DNA of 64,000 nt. Source: Pseudomonas gregormendelii (GTDB lineage Bacteria > Pseudomonadota > Gammaproteobacteria > Pseudomonadales > Pseudomonadaceae). A program made the translations under genes and the position numbers. This document shows, one piece after another, positions 7,880 to 16,460 of the stretch. The stretch covers positions 1 to 64,000 of the forward strand of contig NZ_JADEVO010000026.1 of assembly GCF_017114825.1 (NCBI RefSeq), given 5' to 3'. The notes beneath the pieces were generated by a model that saw only the letters and a list, made by a program, of their open reading frames with translations, made no database searches and was not told the DNA's origin. Position 1 is the stretch's first letter. Every line of letters starts with the position of its first letter.

Positions 7880-8830
7880 ATGCAGCTGGTTCGAGGCCTC
7901 CACAACCTGCGCCCCCAGCATCGGGGCTGTGTCGCCACTATTGGCAACTTTGACGGTGTTCACCGTGGCCACCAGGCAATCCTGGCGAGGCTGCGTGAGC
8001 GTGCGCTCGAGTTGGGCGTGCCCAGCTGCGTGGTGATTTTCGAGCCGCAGCCCAGGGAGTTTTTCGCCCCGGACACGGCCCCGGCCCGTCTGGCCCGGCT
8101 GCGGGACAAACTGCAGCTGTTGGCCGACGAAGGCGTCGACCGGGTCCTGTGCCTGGCCTTTAACCAGCGGCTGAGCAAGCTCAGCGCCAGCGAGTTCGTC
8201 GAAACCATCCTGGTGGACGGGCTTGGCGTGCAGCACCTGGAGGTCGGCGATGATTTCCGGTTTGGCTGTGATCGCATCGGCGATTTCGAATTCCTGCAGC
8301 AAGCCGGGCTGGTTCACGGTTTTACCGTCGAGGCGGCACAAACCGTGGAGCTTGAAGGTATTCGCGTCAGCAGCACCCAGGTTCGCAATGCGCTGGCCGC
8401 CGCCGATTTCGCCCTGGCTGAACGGCTGCTCGGCCGGCCGTTCCGTATCGCCGGGCGGGTCTTGCACGGCCAGAAGCTGGCGCGCCAACTGGGTACGCCC
8501 ACGGCCAACATTCAGCTCAAGCGTCGTCGTGTTCCATTGACCGGGGTGTACCTGGTCAATGTCGATATCGACGGCAAGACCTGGCCCGGCGTCGCCAATA
8601 TCGGTGTGCGCCCCACGGTCCAGGGGGATGGCAAAGCCCATCTCGAGGTTCATCTTTTAGATTTTGCCGGCGATCTGTATGACCGGCGTTTGACGGTGGT
8701 CTTCCACCACAAGCTGCGTGAAGAGCAGCGTTTCGCCTCTCTGGAGGCGCTTAAGACGGCAATCAATGCGGATGTTGCCGCCGCCCGTGCCCTGTCGCAC
8801 CTAGCGCCAATCGCTAATGAAGAGCCTTAA
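7880..8830 (+). CDS. ribF: bifunctional riboflavin kinase/FAD synthetase
   Basis: The 316-residue enzyme converts riboflavin to FMN and then FAD. The N-terminal FAD synthetase half has GNFDGVHRGH near residue 22 and GIRVSSTQVRNAL near residue 160; the C-terminal flavokinase half has GTPTANIQL and PGVANIGVRPT. The start MQLVRGLHNL at 7880 matches relatives; ATG 7862 (MSKKR) is a possible alternative. It ends directly before the ileS start. Confidence 0.94.
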   Translation: MQLVRGLHNLRPQHRGCVATIGNFDGVHRGHQAILARLRERALELGVPSCVVIFEPQPREFFAPDTAPARLARLRDKLQLLADEGVDRVLCLAFNQRLSKLSASEFVETILVDGLGVQHLEVGDDFRFGCDRIGDFEFLQQAGLVHGFTVEAAQTVELEGIRVSSTQVRNALAAADFALAERLLGRPFRIAGRVLHGQKLARQLGTPTANIQLKRRRVPLTGVYLVNVDIDGKTWPGVANIGVRPTVQGDGKAHLEVHLLDFAGDLYDRRLTVVFHHKLREEQRFASLEALKTAINADVAAARALSHLAPIANEEP

Positions 8831-11662
8831 ATGACCGACTATAAAGCCACGCTAAACCTTCCGGACACCGCCTTCCCAATGAAGGCCGGCCTGCCTCAGC
8901 GCGAACCGCAAATTCTGCAGCGCTGGGACAGCATTGGCCTGTACGGTAAGTTGCGCGAGATTGGCAAGGATCGTCCGAAGTTCGTGCTTCACGACGGTCC
9001 TCCGTACGCCAACGGCACGATTCACATCGGTCATGCGCTGAACAAGATTCTCAAGGACATGATCATCCGCTCGAAGACCCTGTCGGGCTTCGACGCGCCA
9101 TACGTTCCGGGCTGGGACTGCCATGGCCTGCCGATCGAGCACAAAGTCGAAGTGACCCACGGCAAGAACCTGGGCGCGGACAAGACCCGCGAACTGTGCC
9201 GTGCCTACGCCACCGAGCAGATCGAAGGCCAGAAGTCCGAATTCATCCGTCTGGGCGTGCTGGGCGACTTCGCCAACCCGTACAAGACCATGGATTTCAA
9301 GAACGAGGCCGGTGAAATCCGCGCCCTCGCTGAAATCGTCAAGGGCGGCTTCGTGTTCAAGGGCTTGAAGCCTGTGAACTGGTGCTTCGACTGCGGTTCG
9401 GCCCTGGCCGAAGCGGAAGTCGAGTACGAGAACAAAAAGTCGTCGACCATCGATGTGGCGTTCCCGATTGCCGATGAAGCCAGGCTGGCTGCCGCTTTCG
9501 GTCTGCCATCGTTGGGCAAGCCGGCTTCGATCGTGATCTGGACCACCACCCCGTGGACCATCCCGGCCAACCAGGCGCTTAACGTTCACCCGGAATTCAA
9601 CTACGCCCTGGTCGACGTCGGCGACAAGCTGCTGGTGCTGGCTGAAGAGCTGGTCGAGTCGTGCCTGGCCCGCTACAGCCTGGAAGGTTCGGTCATTGCG
9701 ACCACCACCGGTAAAGAACTGGAACTGATCAACTTCCGTCACCCGTTCTACGATCGCCTGTCGCCCGTTTACCTGGCCGAGTACGTGGAACTGGGCGCTG
9801 GCACCGGCGTGGTTCACTCCGCCCCGGCCTACGGCGTGGACGACTTCGTGACCTGCAAGAAATACGGCATGGTCAACGACGACATCCTCAACCCGGTTCA
9901 GAGCAACGGCGTGTACGTTCCGGCGCTGGAATTCTTCGGCGGCCAGTTCATCTGGAAGGCCAATCCGGCAATCGTCGACAAGCTGACCGAAGTCGGTGCG
10001 CTGCTGCATACCACCATCATCGAACACAGCTACATGCACTGCTGGCGGCACAAGACCCCGCTGATCTACCGCGCTACCGCGCAGTGGTTCATCGGCATGG
10101 ACAAAGAGCCAGTGACCGGCGACACCCTGCGCAAGCGGGCGATCAAGGCCATCGAGGAAACAAAGTTCGTTCCGGCCTGGGGCCAGGCGCGCCTTCACTC
10201 GATGATCGCCAACCGTCCGGACTGGTGCATCTCCCGCCAGCGCAACTGGGGCGTGCCGATACCGTTCTTCCTGAACAAGGAAAGCGGCGAGCTGCACCCA
10301 CGGACTGCCGAGCTGATGGAAGAAGTCGCCAAGCGCGTCGAAGTCGAAGGTATCGAAGCCTGGTTCAAGATGGACGCTGCCGAGTTGCTCGGTGATGAAG
10401 CGCCGCAGTACGACAAGATCAGCGACACCCTCGACGTCTGGTTCGATTCGGGCACCACGCACTGGCACGTCCTGCGCGGTTCGCACCCGATGGGCCACGA
10501 GAGCGGCCCGCGTGCCGACCTGTATCTGGAAGGCTCGGACCAACACCGTGGCTGGTTCCACTCGTCGCTGCTGACCGGTTGCGCCATCGACAATCACGCG
10601 CCGTACCGCGAGCTGCTGACCCATGGCTTCACCGTCGACGAGTCCGGTCGCAAGATGTCCAAATCCCTGGGCAACGTGATCGCGCCGCAAAAGGTCAACG
10701 ACACCCTGGGCGCCGACATCATGCGCCTGTGGGTGGCTTCCACCGATTACTCGGGTGAAATGGCGGTTTCCGAGCAGATCCTGCAACGCAGTGCGGACGC
10801 CTACCGGCGCATCCGTAACACCGCGCGCTTCCTGCTTTCCAACCTGACCGGTTTCAACCCGGCCACCGACATCCTCCCGGCCGAAGACATGCTGGCGCTG
10901 GACCGTTGGGCCGTGGACCGTACCTTGCTGCTGCAACGCGAGCTGCAAGAGCATTACGGCGAATACCGTTTCTGGAACGTCTACTCCAAGATCCACAACT
11001 TCTGCGTGCAGGAGCTGGGCGGTTTCTACCTCGACATCATCAAGGACCGCCAGTACACCACTGGCGCCAACAGCAAGGCCCGTCGTTCGGCGCAAACCGC
11101 GCTGTACCACATCTCCGAAGCGCTGGTGCGCTGGATCGCGCCGATCCTCGCGTTCACCGCCGACGAACTGTGGGAATACCTGCCGGGCGAGCGCAACGAA
11201 TCGGTGATGCTCAACACCTGGTACGAAGGCCTGACCGAGCTGCCGGACAACGTCGAACTGGGTCGCGCCTACTGGGAGCGGATCATGGCGGTGAAGGTGG
11301 CGGTCAACAAGGAAATGGAAATCCAGCGTGCGGCCAAGGCCGTCGGTGGCAACCTGCAGGCCGAAGTGACCCTGTTTGCCGAAGACGCGCTGAGCGCAGA
11401 CCTGGCCCAACTGAGCAACGAACTGCGCTTCGTCCTGATCACCTCGACCGCCAGCGTGGCGCCTTTTGTCCAGGCCCCGGCGGACGCGGTAGTCACCGAA
11501 GTCAGTGGCCTGAAACTGAAGATCGTCAAGTCCGCCTTCGCCAAGTGCGCCCGTTGCTGGCACTGCCGCGAAGACGTCGGCGTGAACCCGGAGCATCCGG
11601 AAATCTGTGGCCGTTGCGTTGATAACATCAGCGGCGCTGGCGAGGTTCGTCACTATGCCTAA
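8831..11662 (+). CDS. ileS: isoleucyl-tRNA synthetase
   Basis: This 943-residue class I synthetase charges tRNA-Ile. The HIGH motif appears in GTIHIGHALNK near residue 65, KMSKS in SGRKMSKSLGNVI near residue 605, and the C-terminal zinc-binding segment CARCWHC with CGRC is complete. The editing (CP1) domain lies between, with WTTTPWTIPANQA. It starts one base after ribF ends and its stop overlaps the lspA start by 8 bases. Confidence 0.97.
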   Translation: MTDYKATLNLPDTAFPMKAGLPQREPQILQRWDSIGLYGKLREIGKDRPKFVLHDGPPYANGTIHIGHALNKILKDMIIRSKTLSGFDAPYVPGWDCHGLPIEHKVEVTHGKNLGADKTRELCRAYATEQIEGQKSEFIRLGVLGDFANPYKTMDFKNEAGEIRALAEIVKGGFVFKGLKPVNWCFDCGSALAEAEVEYENKKSSTIDVAFPIADEARLAAAFGLPSLGKPASIVIWTTTPWTIPANQALNVHPEFNYALVDVGDKLLVLAEELVESCLARYSLEGSVIATTTGKELELINFRHPFYDRLSPVYLAEYVELGAGTGVVHSAPAYGVDDFVTCKKYGMVNDDILNPVQSNGVYVPALEFFGGQFIWKANPAIVDKLTEVGALLHTTIIEHSYMHCWRHKTPLIYRATAQWFIGMDKEPVTGDTLRKRAIKAIEETKFVPAWGQARLHSMIANRPDWCISRQRNWGVPIPFFLNKESGELHPRTAELMEEVAKRVEVEGIEAWFKMDAAELLGDEAPQYDKISDTLDVWFDSGTTHWHVLRGSHPMGHESGPRADLYLEGSDQHRGWFHSSLLTGCAIDNHAPYRELLTHGFTVDESGRKMSKSLGNVIAPQKVNDTLGADIMRLWVASTDYSGEMAVSEQILQRSADAYRRIRNTARFLLSNLTGFNPATDILPAEDMLALDRWAVDRTLLLQRELQEHYGEYRFWNVYSKIHNFCVQELGGFYLDIIKDRQYTTGANSKARRSAQTALYHISEALVRWIAPILAFTADELWEYLPGERNESVMLNTWYEGLTELPDNVELGRAYWERIMAVKVAVNKEMEIQRAAKAVGGNLQAEVTLFAEDALSADLAQLSNELRFVLITSTASVAPFVQAPADAVVTEVSGLKLKIVKSAFAKCARCWHCREDVGVNPEHPEICGRCVDNISGAGEVRHYA

Positions 11663-12167
11663 CGCCGTTGGCCGTTTCGGACGGCTGGGCTGGCTGTGGT
11701 TGAGCTTGCTGGTCCTGGTGATTGACCAGGCCAGCAAGTTCTACTTCGAAGGCTCCCTGAGCATGTACCAGCAAATCGTGGTGATCCCTGATTACTTCAG
11801 CTGGACCCTGGCCTACAACACTGGCGCGGCGTTCAGCTTCCTGGCTGATAGCTCCGGCTGGCAGCGCTGGTTGTTTGCCCTGATCGCTATCGTGGTCAGT
11901 GCAGTGCTGGTCGTGTGGCTCAAGCGTCTGGGACGCAACGAGACCTGGCTGGCAGTCGCCCTGGCACTGGTGCTGGGTGGCGCGTTGGGCAATTTGTATG
12001 ACCGCATTGCTTATGGCCATGTGATCGATTTCATCCTGGTGCACTGGCAGAACCGCTGGTACTTCCCTGCATTCAATTTCGCCGACAGTGCCATCACTGT
12101 CGGTGCCGTGATGCTGGCGCTGGATATGTTCAAAAGTAAAAAGACCGGAGAAGCCGTTCATGACTGA
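11655..12167 (+). CDS. lspA: lipoprotein signal peptidase
   Basis: The 170-residue inner-membrane aspartyl protease (signal peptidase II) cleaves prolipoproteins after lipid modification. Conserved motifs seen are DQASKFY, NTGAAFS, GGALGNLYDR and FNFADSAI; the last two carry the catalytic aspartates. Four membrane segments are apparent. It overlaps ileS and fkpB by 8 bases each, indicating coupled translation. Confidence 0.96.
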   Translation: MPNAVGRFGRLGWLWLSLLVLVIDQASKFYFEGSLSMYQQIVVIPDYFSWTLAYNTGAAFSFLADSSGWQRWLFALIAIVVSAVLVVWLKRLGRNETWLAVALALVLGGALGNLYDRIAYGHVIDFILVHWQNRWYFPAFNFADSAITVGAVMLALDMFKSKKTGEAVHD

Positions 12168-12612
12168 GCACGTATTGGCTGAGCAACGCATCCGCCAGAA
12201 CACCGAAGTCACTTTGCACTTCGCCCTGCGCCTGGAGAACGGCGACACCGTCGACAGCACCTTCGACAAAGCCCCGGCGACCTTCAAGGTGGGCGATGGC
12301 AATTTGTTGCCGGGTTTTGAAGCGGCGCTGTTCGGCTTCAAGGCCGGTGACAAGCGCACGCTGTCGATTGCACCGGAAAACGCGTTTGGCCAGCCAAACC
12401 CGCAGAATGTGCAGGTCATCCCGCGCTCGCAGTTCCAGGACATGGACCTGTCGCCAGGTTTGCTGGTGATCTTCAACGATGCGGCCAATACCGAACTGCC
12501 AGGCGTGGTAAAAGAGTTTGATGACGAGCAGGTGACCATCGACTTCAATCACCCGCTGTCGGGCAAGACCTTGACCTTTGACGTCGAGATCATCAGCGTC
12601 GTATCGCTGTAA
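12160..12612 (+). CDS. fkpB: FKBP-type peptidyl-prolyl isomerase
   Basis: The 150-residue protein matches the SlpA/FkpB family of cytoplasmic FKBP-type isomerases with an inserted chaperone flap. Seen: LENGDTVDSTFDKAPATF, GDGNLLPGFEAALFG, APENAFG and the C-terminal VTIDFNHPLSGKTLTFDVEI typical of the SlyD/SlpA group. No metal-binding His-rich tail is present, so it is SlpA-like and not SlyD-like. It sits between lspA and ispH as in P. aeruginosa. Confidence 0.92.
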   Translation: MTEHVLAEQRIRQNTEVTLHFALRLENGDTVDSTFDKAPATFKVGDGNLLPGFEAALFGFKAGDKRTLSIAPENAFGQPNPQNVQVIPRSQFQDMDLSPGLLVIFNDAANTELPGVVKEFDDEQVTIDFNHPLSGKTLTFDVEIISVVSL

Positions 12613-12628
12613 CTAACAAATCGGCTTT

Positions 12629-12730
12629 CTGTAGGAGCGAGCTTGCTCGCGATGGTCGTCAACGATAACGCTTACATCCTGGATGTACGCGGTGCCTGCT
12701 CGTTTTTCGCGAGCAAGCTCGCTCCTACAG
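12629..12730. repeat. paired REP element between fkpB and ispH
   Basis: Arms CTGTAGGAGCGAGCTTGCTC (12629 onwards, extending to 12652) and its inverse at 12707-12730 are 54 bases apart. It fills most of the 138-base fkpB-ispH gap and would fold as a long hairpin in the mRNA just upstream of ispH. Confidence 0.85.
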
Positions 12731-12750
12731 GGCAAGACACGAGGCACAGC

Positions 12751-13698
12751 ATGCAAATCAAACTCGCCAACCCCCGTGGCTTCTGCGCCGGTGTGGACCG
12801 TGCGATTGAAATCGTCAATCGCGCCCTGGAAGTCTTCGGGCCACCGATCTACGTGCGCCATGAAGTTGTCCACAACAAATTCGTGGTCGAAGACCTGCGC
12901 GCCCGCGGAGCCATCTTCGTCGAGGAACTCGAACAGGTGCCCGACGACGTCATCGTGATCTTCAGTGCCCACGGCGTATCCCAGGCTGTGCGTACCGAAG
13001 CCGCCGGCCGTGGCCTGAAAGTGTTCGATGCCACTTGTCCGCTGGTGACCAAGGTTCACATCGAAGTGGCGCGTTATAGCCGCGACGGTCGTGAGTGCAT
13101 TCTGATTGGCCACGCCGGGCACCCGGAAGTCGAAGGCACCATGGGCCAGTATGACGGCACGAATGGGGGCGCGATCTACCTGGTCGAAGACGAAGAAGAC
13201 GTCGCGAACTTGCAGGTGCGTGATCCCGGGAAGCTTGCATTCGTGACCCAGACCACCTTGTCCATGGACGATACCAGCCGGGTCATCGATGCCCTGCGAG
13301 CGCGTTTCCCGGCGATCGGTGGTCCGCGCAAGGACGATATCTGCTACGCGACGCAAAACCGCCAGGATGCAGTCAAACAACTGGCCGATGAGTGCGACGT
13401 GGTGTTGGTCGTGGGCAGCCCGAACAGCTCCAACTCCAATCGCTTGCGTGAACTGGCTGAACGCATGGCCACTCCGGCCTATCTGATCGACGGCGCCGAG
13501 GACCTGCAAAAAAGCTGGTTCGACGGCGTTCAGCGGATCGGCATCACCGCAGGCGCTTCGGCACCGGAAGTGCTGGTGCGCGGTGTGATCCAGCAGTTGG
13601 AGGCGTGGGGCGCTACCGGTGCCGACGAATTGGCAGGTCGTGAGGAGAATGTGACGTTCTCCATGCCCAAGGAATTACGCGTCCGCTCCTTGCTCTGA
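12751..13698 (+). CDS. ispH: 4-hydroxy-3-methylbut-2-enyl diphosphate reductase
   Basis: The 315-residue iron-sulfur enzyme makes IPP and DMAPP in the last step of the MEP pathway. The three cluster-binding cysteines are C12 (NPRGFCAGVDRA), C96 (DATCPLV) and C198 (DDICYATQNRQ). The start MQIKLANPRGFC at 12751 matches the family; an upstream in-frame ATG at 12643 lies in the REP and is rejected. It converges with fimT; the 3' ends overlap by 24 bases. Confidence 0.96.
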   Translation: MQIKLANPRGFCAGVDRAIEIVNRALEVFGPPIYVRHEVVHNKFVVEDLRARGAIFVEELEQVPDDVIVIFSAHGVSQAVRTEAAGRGLKVFDATCPLVTKVHIEVARYSRDGRECILIGHAGHPEVEGTMGQYDGTNGGAIYLVEDEEDVANLQVRDPGKLAFVTQTTLSMDDTSRVIDALRARFPAIGGPRKDDICYATQNRQDAVKQLADECDVVLVVGSPNSSNSNRLRELAERMATPAYLIDGAEDLQKSWFDGVQRIGITAGASAPEVLVRGVIQQLEAWGATGADELAGREENVTFSMPKELRVRSLL

Positions 13699-14217
13699 AT
13701 CTTCTGCGCCGACGCAGAGGGCCTGTTGCAGCTTGTTGCTGCGAAGGCTGACTCGACCGGTTGAGGCCAGTACCACCTGATACTGGCTGACCGGCTCGCG
13801 TGACGCGCACACATGCAACGTCCCCGCTTGAAAGCCGCCTTGCAGCGGTTCGCCAAGATGGCTGAACCGTATCGCGCTTTTGACATTCTTGTTGCCGACC
13901 ACCTTTGTACCTGCGCTACCCTGACGTTCGACCAGCAGTGGATTGCTGCTGTCTTCATAGCCCTGGCTGCTGGCATCGACAATGATTCGCCATCCCTGGC
14001 TCCAATCGCCGTTAATACCGTGGATCATGATCGTCTGGCTGCGGGTGATTGCCTCGCTTCGCGCGCTGCGCAAGCCACCGACCAGCGACTTCGCCGCCTC
14101 TTCGCGATAAATTGACTCGGTGAGCGTCGCGTACACCGGGGTGACCAACGCCAGAACAATCCCGGCGATCGTCAGTCCCATAAGCAATTCGACCAGGCTG
14201 AAGCCTCGCTGATGCAT
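13675..14217 (-). CDS. fimT: FimT-type minor pseudopilin
   Basis: The 180-residue product has a type III prepilin signal, MHQRG|FSLVELL, with cleavage after G5 and Glu at mature +5, then a hydrophobic helix and a GspH/FimT-type domain. FimT-like pseudopilins have been linked to DNA uptake or pilus assembly in related bacteria. The start at 14217 is chosen because it leaves a normal 5-residue leader and has AGGGA upstream. It is divergent from fimU and its 3' end overlaps that of ispH. Confidence 0.85.
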   Translation of the reverse strand: MHQRGFSLVELLMGLTIAGIVLALVTPVYATLTESIYREEAAKSLVGGLRSARSEAITRSQTIMIHGINGDWSQGWRIIVDASSQGYEDSSNPLLVERQGSAGTKVVGNKNVKSAIRFSHLGEPLQGGFQAGTLHVCASREPVSQYQVVLASTGRVSLRSNKLQQALCVGAEDSEQGADA

Positions 14218-14345
14218 GTCATTGCGTCCCTGGAGTGTGATCATGCGCATTCCCTGCGCGAGTGAAGGCAAAACAACCGAACATCTTGCGGCTGAATGTT
14301 CTAGCGTGTAGCAGCAGGTATAGCCGACGGCAACGGAGGGCACTG

Positions 14346-14813
14346 ATGGATCGTGGTACAAAAGGTTTCACGCTGATCGAGTTGCTGGTTGCACTGGCCA
14401 TTTTTCTGATCCTGATCACCATGGCCGTGCCGGCGTTTACCAGTTCAGTGCAACGTACCAAGGCCGACACCGAGGTTGGGGACCTGCGACGGGCCCTGAG
14501 TTACGCGAGGCTGGAGGCGATTGACCGAGGCATTACCACTCAGGTTCTTCCGAAAGGCGGCGCATGGACCGGCGAATTGACGGTTTCCGACATTTCCAGC
14601 TCGCCAGCCAATGTATTGCGGGTTGTTCCTGCAATGAGCAGCGGGGCGAGTCTGGCGCTAACCTCTGGAGTGACCGCCATCAGTTTCAATAACCTGGGCG
14701 GGCTGGCGGCACCTGCTACTGCAGTGGCGATCACTTATGCGCTGGGGGCACAGAGCCGAACGCTGAATGTGTGTTTGAACGGACGTATTCTATTGGGTGG
14801 AAACTGCGGATGA
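14346..14813 (+). CDS. fimU: minor pilin FimU
   Basis: The 155-residue GspH/FimT family pilin has the leader MDRGTKG|FTLIELLVAL, with Glu at +5. The C-terminal domain ends with a conserved-looking Cys pair (LNVCLNG, GGNCG). By position it is FimU, first gene of the minor pilin operon that primes pilus assembly with PilV, PilW, PilX and PilE. The start is fixed by the leader. The stop overlaps the pilV start (ATGA). Confidence 0.87.
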   Translation: MDRGTKGFTLIELLVALAIFLILITMAVPAFTSSVQRTKADTEVGDLRRALSYARLEAIDRGITTQVLPKGGAWTGELTVSDISSSPANVLRVVPAMSSGASLALTSGVTAISFNNLGGLAAPATAVAITYALGAQSRTLNVCLNGRILLGGNCG

Positions 14814-15256
14814 GGCAAGGGAGCAAGCGTGCCCAGGAGGGCATGACGCTGATCGAGGTGCTGGTTGCAGTGTTGATTCTGACCGTGGGGCTATTGGGCG
14901 CAGCGGCGATTCAGCTCAATGCCCTGAAATACACCGACAGTTCGCGGATGACCAGCCAGGCGAGCTTCATTGCCTACGACATGATGGACCGCATTCGCGC
15001 CAACTCCGGTGCCGATTATACGATCACGCCCCCGACCTCGGGCAACCTGAGCGTGGCCCGGGATCAGGACCTTTTCGACTTCACCGGCAACATCGCCAGC
15101 GCCTTGGGTGCCACTGCCACGGGTACCATTGCCTTGAGCCAACGGGTGTACACCATCACGATCACCTGGGATGACTCACGCGCCGCCAATACCAACACTC
15201 GCCGCAGTTTTGTATTAACCAGTCGCGCCACCGTCGACCCGGTATCAACGCCATGA
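14810..15256 (+). CDS. pilV: minor pilin PilV
   Basis: The 148-residue product has the prepilin signal MRQGSKRAQEG|MTLIEVLVAVL and the PilV family features LGAAAIQLNALK and MMDRIRAN just after the helix. PilV belongs to the tip/priming complex of type IV pili. ATGA overlaps exist with both fimU and pilW, indicating a translationally coupled operon. Confidence 0.9.
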   Translation: MRQGSKRAQEGMTLIEVLVAVLILTVGLLGAAAIQLNALKYTDSSRMTSQASFIAYDMMDRIRANSGADYTITPPTSGNLSVARDQDLFDFTGNIASALGATATGTIALSQRVYTITITWDDSRAANTNTRRSFVLTSRATVDPVSTP

Positions 15257-15966
15257 ATCGCGCTCAAAAAGGTTTTGGCCTGATCGAGCTATTGATCGCC
15301 CTCGCTTTGAGCCTGGTGGTTGTCCTGGGCGTGGCGCAGATTTTTATCGCCGCCAAGAACACTTACGTCAGTCAGAACAACGCCTCCAACATGCAGGAAG
15401 ACGCCCGGTTCGTGCTGGGCAAAATGATTCAGGAAATTCGCATGGTCGGCATGTTCGGTTGCCTCGGGATCATCACTGATTCCAGTTCTGCGAGCGACTT
15501 CAGTGCCAGCCAGATCACGCCCATCAGCTGGGACAGCACCAACCTCAAGCTCACGCTGGTGACTGGCGATGTCGGCGTAAATGGTGGAGCGCCCACCTGG
15601 ACAGTGATTTCCGATTGTCGAAACAGCGCCACGGCCTACAGTCAGGCGAAGGCCCCGGTCGCGGGGCAGTTGGCGTTTCCGATCCGGCGACTTGTCTACA
15701 GCCTGAAAAACGGACAGCTGACGATGGGCGTACATGGTGGTACGCCCACCCAATTCGTACTGGTGGACAATGTCAGTGCCTTCGACGTCAGCTTCGGCCT
15801 CGCCAGCTCTGCCAGCGAAGTGGCCGCTTCCAGCTACAGCAGTAACCCCTCTGATCCGGCGCGTATTCGCAGCGTGCGCCTGACGTTGACCCTTACCGAC
15901 CCTGAAAAAAGGGTGCGTGATCAAACCTTCAACGTGGTTGCCGCCTTGCGCAATCGCCTGCAATGA
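15253..15966 (+). CDS. pilW: minor pilin PilW
   Basis: The 237-residue product has leader MNRAQKG|FGLIELLIALALS, then the PilW pattern IFIAAKNTYVSQNNASNMQEDAR (partly residues 30-52) with EIRMVGMFGC. It joins the minor pilin priming complex. The start overlaps the pilV stop by four bases. Confidence 0.9.
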   Translation: MNRAQKGFGLIELLIALALSLVVVLGVAQIFIAAKNTYVSQNNASNMQEDARFVLGKMIQEIRMVGMFGCLGIITDSSSASDFSASQITPISWDSTNLKLTLVTGDVGVNGGAPTWTVISDCRNSATAYSQAKAPVAGQLAFPIRRLVYSLKNGQLTMGVHGGTPTQFVLVDNVSAFDVSFGLASSASEVAASSYSSNPSDPARIRSVRLTLTLTDPEKRVRDQTFNVVAALRNRLQ

Positions 15967-15977
15967 GAGAGGGGCCG

Positions 15978-16460
15978 ATGAGTATTCCTGATGCGGTTCC
16001 TCGCTCCCAGCGCGGTATGGCGCTGTTGGTCAGCCTGGTATTTCTGCTACTGCTGACGCTGATTGGTCTTTCCTCGATGCAGAGCGCCACCCTGCAGGAA
16101 AAAATGGCCACCAGCGTGTCGTTGCGCAATCAGTCGTTCCAGAATGCAGAAGCGGCATTACGCATGGGCGAAAATGCGGTGCAACTGTCCACCTATACCT
16201 TGGCCGTGTGCAGTGGGACCATCCAGTGTGCGCCGCCCGCAGAGTCCACCTTGATGACTGGCGCCGGGTTCAATACGACGTCAGGAGTGACCTGGATCGC
16301 CGCCGGCAGTGGCTTCTACGGAGTACAGAACATCGGAACCACGCTGAATGCAGTCAATGTGCCGAGCAACACCTCTGCGACGCTGTACCGGGTAACGGCA
16401 GTGGCCATCGTGGGCAACAACGTGCGCAGTGTGGTGGAGAGCATCTATGCCAAGTATTGA
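15978..16460 (+). CDS. pilX: minor pilin PilX
   Basis: The 160-residue product carries the PilX N-terminal pattern QRG|MALLVSLVFLLLLTLIG and SSMQSATLQEKMA. Mature position +5 is Val, not Glu. I chose ATG 15978 because GAGAGGGG lies just upstream; ATG 15963 overlaps the pilW stop and would add five residues. The 3' end overlaps pilY1 by 14 bases. Confidence 0.88.
   Translation: MSIPDAVPRSQRGMALLVSLVFLLLLTLIGLSSMQSATLQEKMATSVSLRNQSFQNAEAALRMGENAVQLSTYTLAVCSGTIQCAPPAESTLMTGAGFNTTSGVTWIAAGSGFYGVQNIGTTLNAVNVPSNTSATLYRVTAVAIVGNNVRSVVESIYAKY

Noticed and set aside
8852..11737. A 961-codon open frame antisense to ileS
   Set aside because: It is the mirror of a GC-rich gene with strong third-position bias; the sense frame has all class I synthetase motifs and the antisense product resembles nothing.
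12643..12750. Upstream in-frame start for ispH
   Set aside because: The extension is translated REP DNA and the family starts at MQIKLANPRGFC.
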